A stretch of 64,000 bases of DNA from Lumnitzera littorea (taxonomy: Eukaryota > Streptophyta > Magnoliopsida > Myrtales > Combretaceae). The notes below the pieces were generated by a model, which saw only the letters and a program-made list of their open reading frames with translations, made no database searches and had not been told where the DNA came from. The stretch spans positions 34,828,990 to 34,892,989 of the forward strand of contig JAMXBB010000011.1 of NCBI GenBank assembly GCA_024138015.1, given 5' to 3'. Shown here piece by piece: positions 57,612-64,000 of the stretch. How positions within the stretch are numbered: the stretch's first letter is position 1; each line of letters begins with the position of its first letter. The position numbers were made by a program, and so were the translations under genes.

Positions 57612-59806
57612 TAGCTAATTACTTCCATTTTCCATTTATGTTTAATGTTTTTTGGTGTAAAAATAATCAACTCCTAAATTTAGTGGAAATCAATATAATT
57701 AACTAAGTGAAAACTATTATGTTTAACTTGGAAAACCCCACCTTTTTCATGTAATTTAACTGCTTTTTTTTTTCTATGATCAAACATTAAAACCTGCTAC
57801 ACCTAACCAAATATTGCTAAAAGAGTAATGGGATATCAAATTAAACTAAAAAGCTTGAAAATAGTGAGTTTTTCCTAAATTTTAACTTTTAGTTTTCCAA
57901 AAACTAAAATTAATCCTACTTAGATGAAATGTTTTAGGAAAACTTTTTATATAGCAATTATCTATAAAATATGGGGTGTTTACAGAAAAAAAAAAATTAG
58001 TAGGGAAACTACATTGTTTCGTCTTATGAAAATCAAATCAAAATTTGATTCAAAAATCCACATTTTTTAAGGGCATTATATATAATGAAAGATATTTACA
58101 AAAACAAAAAATTTGCATGAAAATATATGTAAATTAATCCTAAAAAAAATATTCCATAATTTTTAGATGAAATTTGATATTTTTAGTAATTTTTCGTAAA
58201 AATCAAACTAAAAATTGGTCACATTAATGCATGGATTTCTAGTGGCCCACGTTGTTGATAATGAATTTTCACCCCTTCAATCATAAGTTTGGCTTAGCAC
58301 AAACCTGTCTTGAGTGAATTGAAAATTGGCTAAGAAGTCAAGTCTTTAGTTGATTCTCATTATAGCTGACTACTTGATCCCCCCCAACACTTAGTCAGCA
58401 GCTTAGCCACTGACCTCTTATTGGAGCTTTTATAGCTTAGCACAAATTCCCCACCCAGTATCACTAAAGGCCCAATTCTTAAGGCACAATCCATGGAGGT
58501 TTAAAGATTTAGATAAGGGCATAAACATTTTAACAGTTACTTAGACAACAACTGTCCAATTGCTTATCTCTCTTCACAATTTACATATGGCCAAATTTAG
58601 GAAATGCCAGTAGTATAATTGTTAGCCATTATAGTTATCTAACAAAAGCCTATAAATAGGGGATACAACTACGGTAAGGCCTCTGTATGCACCTTAAGTA
58701 CTTTTATTTACATTTTTAAACACACTTTCCTAAATACCACGCTGATTTAGGCATAGAAGTGGTTTTGTTGAACTAACCTCGACACCCTTAAAGCCTAACT
58801 TTCGTTCTTTTATCGATCACCAAATACTAATTCAAATTTTGACCACAACAAGCGTTAGCTAGGTATTTATTAGCAGGAGATGGTGTTCAGTGCTCCAATG
58901 GGCGATGGCAATAACTTAGAATTAAGTCATCCCTAGGCTTTCAAGCCTTAAACTCACATATTATTGCCAATTTTTTTTTTTTAAAAAAAAGAACTTATAA
59001 TTCCTCTAATATCCATTCAACTCCCCCAGAGATTCTCTTAAATGTAAAGTGATTAAAGGATGAAATTGATGAAGAAATAAGGTTTATATAGGCCTTGGTT
59101 TAAATGGTTGGCTAATTGTATGAAAGACGAGTGTTATATTTTTACTCCTACCTAATGCTACTTACCCTTTTTGTCCCTTAAAAACTAGCCCATACCACTA
59201 TTTTACAAAACCAAGTGCTCTAAATACATGGTTTTTAGAAAACCATAGTCTTAAATTATAGTTTTTTTTTTTTTTGCATGACCATCAACTTTTATTTTTG
59301 GTTTTCTTAAAACTATTAGCTCCGGTTAATTTAATATATAGGTTGACATAGTTTATTATATTGAATGCTTTAGGTTAATTGATGACTTTATGTGCAAGTT
59401 CCCACTAAATCTTCTATAACCTATATTTACTAAATACATCTTATTATTTCTTATAAATTGTTTTTCATATTATTTATTAATTAATTAATTTAATTTATTT
59501 CTTAGTTTCATTATACATGGGGTTATAGTTTTCGTAATTTTGAAATTAAGGAATGAATTGCTTAGTTTTATCATATTTGATATTACTGTTTTATTACTTC
59601 ATTTCTATAATCCAAATTTACTAGGTCATTTTATCTATTTTTTAAGCCTTATTACTATAACTAATCCACTACAGACCACTTTCATGATCATCCCAAATTG
59701 AGAGTTTGGAAATCTACAATTGTAGTTACTTAACTCTTCTACATATTTATTTCTAAATGTTGTCTCCCATTATTTTGTTAAATTTTCATTATTAACTAAT
59801 TTACAT
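57612..59806. repeat. Repeat F, copy 2 (left arm), containing a solo LTR
   Basis: It aligns with copy 1 (38950-39815 plus 46560-47295) but differs at many positions and small indels, so the two copies diverged long ago. The uninterrupted junction TTTATATAGGCCTTGGTTT (59084-59102) confirms where element G entered copy 1. It is interrupted by a solo LTR at 58253-58850. Confidence 0.75.
58253..58850 (+). mobile_element. Solo LTR inside repeat F copy 2 (left arm)
   Basis: A 598-bp block starting TGTTGATAATG and ending CCACAACA is absent from copy 1 of repeat F. Flanking 5-mers CACGT and AGCGT match at three of five positions. It has a TATA box (CTATAAATAGG, 58650-58660) and no coding sequence. 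The size and TG...CA ends fit a solo LTR. Confidence 0.6.
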
Positions 59807-60170
59807 CCCCGATCTTGTTATTTGGATTTTGAGTTTTACAATTTTCTTATTTTTTATGGATAATAAATAAAACTTGAAAATCTCAAGTTTTAATTTGTAC
59901 TAGTATTTTATAATTTCATTTCTAATACTTAAATTCTAAGGATAATATAACTAATTTATAACCTTAGCATATATTTCAAGTTATGACAAACAAATTTTTA
60001 CGATCATCTTAAATTTTTTTATGTTGATGACCTCTTTGCTGCAAGTCATAGCATTCCTATGACAATAGGAGCTTTAACTACTATCTGCCCTCGACTATCC
60101 TATAACTTGACTTAAAATAACGTTTAATTGTATAATTTTTATAATATTGGGCTAGATAAAATATTTTATT
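59807..60170. other. AT-rich inner end of the left arm
   Basis: No gene or known repeat is recognised. It continues beyond the end of homology with repeat F copy 1. Confidence 0.4.
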
Positions 60171-60349
60171 CCATATTTGATATGTAAACTTACTTGGTGA
60201 ATTGATAAAAACTATACTAATAGACTAAATCAAAAGCCTAAATTTTATCATATTTATACTATAGTATAAAAATAAAATTTATTGAATAAAAACAAAAAGA
60301 TATTTTACATATCCAAAAATATCTCTGAATATTATAATATTAAGTAAAT
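60171..60349. other. 179-bp spacer of the inverted repeat
   Basis: Unpaired AT-rich sequence between the arms. It contains the perfect 18-bp palindrome TTTATACTATAGTATAAA (60253-60270). A 10-bp pair TAAATTTTAT (60239-60248) and ATAAAATTTA (60272-60281) lies in exactly the same mirror register as the arms. Confidence 0.9.
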
Positions 60350-60713
60350 AATAAAATATTTTATCTAGCCCAATATTATAAAAATTATACAATTAAACGT
60401 TATTTTAAGTCAAGTTATAGGATAGTCGAGGGCAGATAGTAGTTAAAGCTCCTATTGTCATAGGAATGCTATGACTTGCAGCAAAGAGGTCATCAACATA
60501 AAAAAATTTAAGATGATCGTAAAAATTTGTTTGTCATAACTTGAAATATATGCTAAGGTTATAAATTAGTTATATTATCCTTAGAATTTAAGTATTAGAA
60601 ATGAAATTATAAAATACTAGTACAAATTAAAACTTGAGATTTTCAAGTTTTATTTATTATCCATAAAAAATAAGAAAATTGTAAAACTCAAAATCCAAAT
60701 AACAAGATCGGGG

Positions 60714-62908
60714 ATGTAAATTAGTTAATAATGAAAATTTAACAAAATAATGGGAGACAACATTTAGAAATAAATATGTAGAAGAGTTAAGTAACTACAA
60801 TTGTAGATTTCCAAACTCTCAATTTGGGATGATCATGAAAGTGGTCTGTAGTGGATTAGTTATAGTAATAAGGCTTAAAAAATAGATAAAATGACCTAGT
60901 AAATTTGGATTATAGAAATGAAGTAATAAAACAGTAATATCAAATATGATAAAACTAAGCAATTCATTCCTTAATTTCAAAATTACGAAAACTATAACCC
61001 CATGTATAATGAAACTAAGAAATAAATTAAATTAATTAATTAATAAATAATATGAAAAACAATTTATAAGAAATAATAAGATGTATTTAGTAAATATAGG
61101 TTATAGAAGATTTAGTGGGAACTTGCACATAAAGTCATCAATTAACCTAAAGCATTCAATATAATAAACTATGTCAACCTATATATTAAATTAACCGGAG
61201 CTAATAGTTTTAAGAAAACCAAAAATAAAAGTTGATGGTCATGCAAAAAAAAAAAAAACTATAATTTAAGACTATGGTTTTCTAAAAACCATGTATTTAG
61301 AGCACTTGGTTTTGTAAAATAGTGGTATGGGCTAGTTTTTAAGGGACAAAAAGGGTAAGTAGCATTAGGTAGGAGTAAAAATATAACACTCGTCTTTCAT
61401 ACAATTAGCCAACCATTTAAACCAAGGCCTATATAAACCTTATTTCTTCATCAATTTCATCCTTTAATCACTTTACATTTAAGAGAATCTCTGGGGGAGT
61501 TGAATGGATATTAGAGGAATTATAAGTTCTTTTTTTTAAAAAAAAAAAATTGGCAATAATATGTGAGTTTAAGGCTTGAAAGCCTAGGGATGACTTAATT
61601 CTAAGTTATTGCCATCGCCCATTGGAGCACTGAACACCATCTCCTGCTAATAAATACCTAGCTAACGCTTGTTGTGGTCAAAATTTGAATTAGTATTTGG
61701 TGATCGATAAAAGAACGAAAGTTAGGCTTTAAGGGTGTCGAGGTTAGTTCAACAAAACCACTTCTATGCCTAAATCAGCGTGGTATTTAGGAAAGTGTGT
61801 TTAAAAATGTAAATAAAAGTACTTAAGGTGCATACAGAGGCCTTACCGTAGTTGTATCCCCTATTTATAGGCTTTTGTTAGATAACTATAATGGCTAACA
61901 ATTATACTACTGGCATTTCCTAAATTTGGCCATATGTAAATTGTGAAGAGAGATAAGCAATTGGACAGTTGTTGTCTAAGTAACTGTTAAAATGTTTATG
62001 CCCTTATCTAAATCTTTAAACCTCCATGGATTGTGCCTTAAGAATTGGGCCTTTAGTGATACTGGGTGGGGAATTTGTGCTAAGCTATAAAAGCTCCAAT
62101 AAGAGGTCAGTGGCTAAGCTGCTGACTAAGTGTTGGGGGGGATCAAGTAGTCAGCTATAATGAGAATCAACTAAAGACTTGACTTCTTAGCCAATTTTCA
62201 ATTCACTCAAGACAGGTTTGTGCTAAGCCAAACTTATGATTGAAGGGGTGAAAATTCATTATCAACAACGTGGGCCACTAGAAATCCATGCATTAATGTG
62301 ACCAATTTTTAGTTTGATTTTTACGAAAAATTACTAAAAATATCAAATTTCATCTAAAAATTATGGAATATTTTTTTTAGGATTAATTTACATATATTTT
62401 CATGCAAATTTTTTGTTTTTGTAAATATCTTTCATTATATATAATGCCCTTAAAAAATGTGGATTTTTGAATCAAATTTTGATTTGATTTTCATAAGACG
62501 AAACAATGTAGTTTCCCTACTAATTTTTTTTTTTCTGTAAACACCCCATATTTTATAGATAATTGCTATATAAAAAGTTTTCCTAAAACATTTCATCTAA
62601 GTAGGATTAATTTTAGTTTTTGGAAAACTAAAAGTTAAAATTTAGGAAAAACTCACTATTTTCAAGCTTTTTAGTTTAATTTGATATCCCATTACTCTTT
62701 TAGCAATATTTGGTTAGGTGTAGCAGGTTTTAATGTTTGATCATAGAAAAAAAAAAGCAGTTAAATTACATGAAAAAGGTGGGGTTTTCCAAGTTAAACA
62801 TAATAGTTTTCACTTAGTTAATTATATTGATTTCCACTAAATTTAGGAGTTGATTATTTTTACACCAAAAAACATTAAACATAAATGGAAAATGGAAGTA
62901 ATTAGCTA
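60714..62908. repeat. Repeat F, copy 3 (right arm)
   Basis: Exact reverse complement of copy 2. It carries the mirrored solo LTR at 61670-62267. Read on the plus strand it shows CTATATAAACC (about 61429-61439) followed by a pyrimidine-rich leader, which looks like a core promoter. Confidence 0.75.
61670..62267 (-). mobile_element. Solo LTR in right arm (mirror of 58253-58850)
   Basis: Reverse complement of the left-arm copy by the 120520 register. Its interruption of repeat F therefore predates the inverted duplication. Confidence 0.6.
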
Positions 62909-63121
62909 TTGAAGCATAATGTGCAAGATTTGATTGATATTAAGATTATTCAACCAAATTTTCTAGAGACTGATGGGTCTATGGGTAGTGGTATCCCTAA
63001 CCTAGGGGTATCAAATAGACAACCTCCAGCTTTGGGTATTGAAGGTTTATTATTAACATCTAATAAGGTGACTCGCCATTTAAAGCAGTTAGGTATATCT
63101 TTAGGAGATCAATTCAATTGA
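62909..63121 (+). pseudogene. gag-pro linker fragment in the right arm
   Basis: Identical in translation to the minus-strand stretch at 57399-57611. It resembles the Tat/Ogre Gag-Pro linker only over its first 35 or so residues. It is not a separate gene. Confidence 0.4.
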
Positions 63122-64000
63122 ATGGGCCAAGTTTAAAGGAGTGACAAAAGTAGAAAAGAGTTTTAGCTCTTACATTTATTTCTTTCAAAATAATCTTTCT
63201 TTTTGAAGCTTGTAGTAGACACGATTTATTTAAATAAAGCAGTTTTCACGTGCATTTTTATCCTTAAAGATAGCTCAGTTCAACAAGGGAATGTCTTTGG
63301 ACTTTCATTAATAAAATGCTTTATGCAAGATATTAAGCAAGTGAAAATAGATAAAGTAAATGTGAACTCATAACTTAAAATTTTCTAATTAAGGAGATGT
63401 AACACATTACTTGAAAGGTTCAGGATGAAAAGAGACAAAGCATGTTCTAAACACTAACCCTAAACGCACATGAGAGTTAAGTGCCATTAAGGTGAATATT
63501 GGGCTCATTCCTTAAAGGAAGTCTATCTTGAACTCAGTACACATGTCAAAAGGATATTAGGCATTCGCTTCGTCATCCCTAAACACAATTATCCCCTGCA
63601 AACCCATTTGAACCTTTAGGAGATTTTTCTTAAAATCAACCCTACCAAGAACCACCTCATACTAAGGCAATTAGGAGGATAGGGTCATTAATTTGGAGAA
63701 AAGGAGTAGACTAACTTATGCTTACTTTAGTTATGCCAATTCATGAGCAAATATTGTATAGATAATTCAATTTCTTTAGGATGAAGAAAAACTTCAAACT
63801 ATATACACCTTATTTAAATATGTTAAGCCCATAGATTTTTCCTAAACACTTAGGCTTCGAATCCCATCAAGTGAAAACTCAACAATGGAAGGTAACCGCC
63901 ATGAAAAAAATAAAGAAGTAAAAAGAGGAAGAAAAAAAAAAAAGTGAGAAAAAAGAAGAAGAAGAAGAAAACATTCGCAAGGTGATCATCCTTAAGCAAG

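Larger units (their letters stand above)
56520..60170. repeat. Left arm of giant inverted repeat (3651 bp seen)
   Basis: It is the reverse complement of 60350-64000: paired coordinates always sum to 120520. All compared stretches are identical, including homopolymers (12 T at about 56577-56588 against 12 A at 63932-63943; 7 C at 58379-58385 against 7 G at 62135-62141; T12A8 at 58971-58990). Identity stops abruptly after 60170 and before 60350. The outer end is not seen because the window ends while still paired. Confidence 0.97.
60350..64000. repeat. Right arm of giant inverted repeat (continues past the window)
   Basis: Mirror image of 56520-60170 with no indel over 3651 bases. It contains mirror copies of all left-arm features: repeat F copy 3 (60714-62908), solo LTR (61670-62267, minus) and gag fragment (62909-63121, plus). 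The segment 63122-64000 has no recognised domain. Confidence 0.97.

Noticed and set aside
56520..64000. Plastid-type inverted repeat or organellar insertion
   Set aside because: The arms carry nuclear retrotransposon fragments and AT-rich debris; no plastid rRNA, tRNA or photosynthesis genes are seen.
1..64000. Pararetrovirus or LINE insertion
   Set aside because: All RT blocks sit in gag-PR-RT-RNH-IN order with Ty3/gypsy motifs; I saw no movement-protein-like, coat-protein-like or endonuclease-RT arrangement.

Overview
The window looks like repeat-rich, heterochromatic DNA from a flowering plant nuclear genome. It is strongly AT-rich, I found no convincing single-copy host gene, and no tRNA or rRNA gene. 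Nearly everything recognisable is decayed Ty3/gypsy LTR-retrotransposon. The lineages seen are plant-specific: Tat/Ogre-like elements with an extra ORF before gag or an antisense ORF after pol, chromovirus-like elements, and a Tekay/Del-like solo LTR. A eudicot is the best guess, but the species cannot be named from this sequence.

Bases 1-34275 are a nest built around one Tat-type element (A, plus strand). Its pieces are gag/protease at 1-927, RT/RNase H at 7451-9180, RNase H/integrase at 26046-27460, the integrase tail at 28546-28740, an antisense ORF at 29520-32838 and a 3' LTR near 33730-34275. Inserted into it are a chromovirus B (928-7450, LTRs 928-1788 and 6577-7450), a probable solo LTR D (9182-9829 plus 25157-26045), a 15.3-kb Ogre-like element C on the minus strand inside D (9830-25156), a 1.1-kb insertion (27461-28545) and a hAT-like MITE (about 30978-31308). 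Element C is the best preserved. It has 1.9-kb LTRs, a near-matching TSD, a tRNA-Arg-like PBS, an upstream ORF1 with plant-mobile-domain resemblance, gag-PR-RT-RNH-aRNH-IN, and an 84-bp tandem array of about 22 copies in its 3' UTR.

Bases 34276-47295 hold an unclassified AT-rich stretch, a truncated Tat element E (about 36120-38870), and a copy of an unclassified dispersed repeat F (38950-39815 plus 46560-47295). F is split by chromovirus G (39816-46559), which has an exact ATAGG target duplication and an iMet-type PBS. G is from the same family as B.

Bases 47296-56519 hold LTR debris, a probable minus-strand Ogre-like LTR H starting at 48063, and a CpG-richer Tekay/Del-like solo LTR I (ending at 52746) that carries a cluster of eight W-box cores. 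They also hold a 39-bp tandem array (about 54105-54915), which is probably H's 3' UTR, and a 712-bp MITE with imperfect 11-bp direct repeats.

Bases 56520-64000 are the most striking part: a giant inverted repeat with two 3651-bp arms around a 179-bp spacer. It showed no mismatch or homopolymer difference in any stretch I compared. Each arm carries a gag fragment, a second copy of repeat F and a solo LTR. The arms run off the window end. It is either a very recent palindromic duplication or a fold-back assembly artefact.
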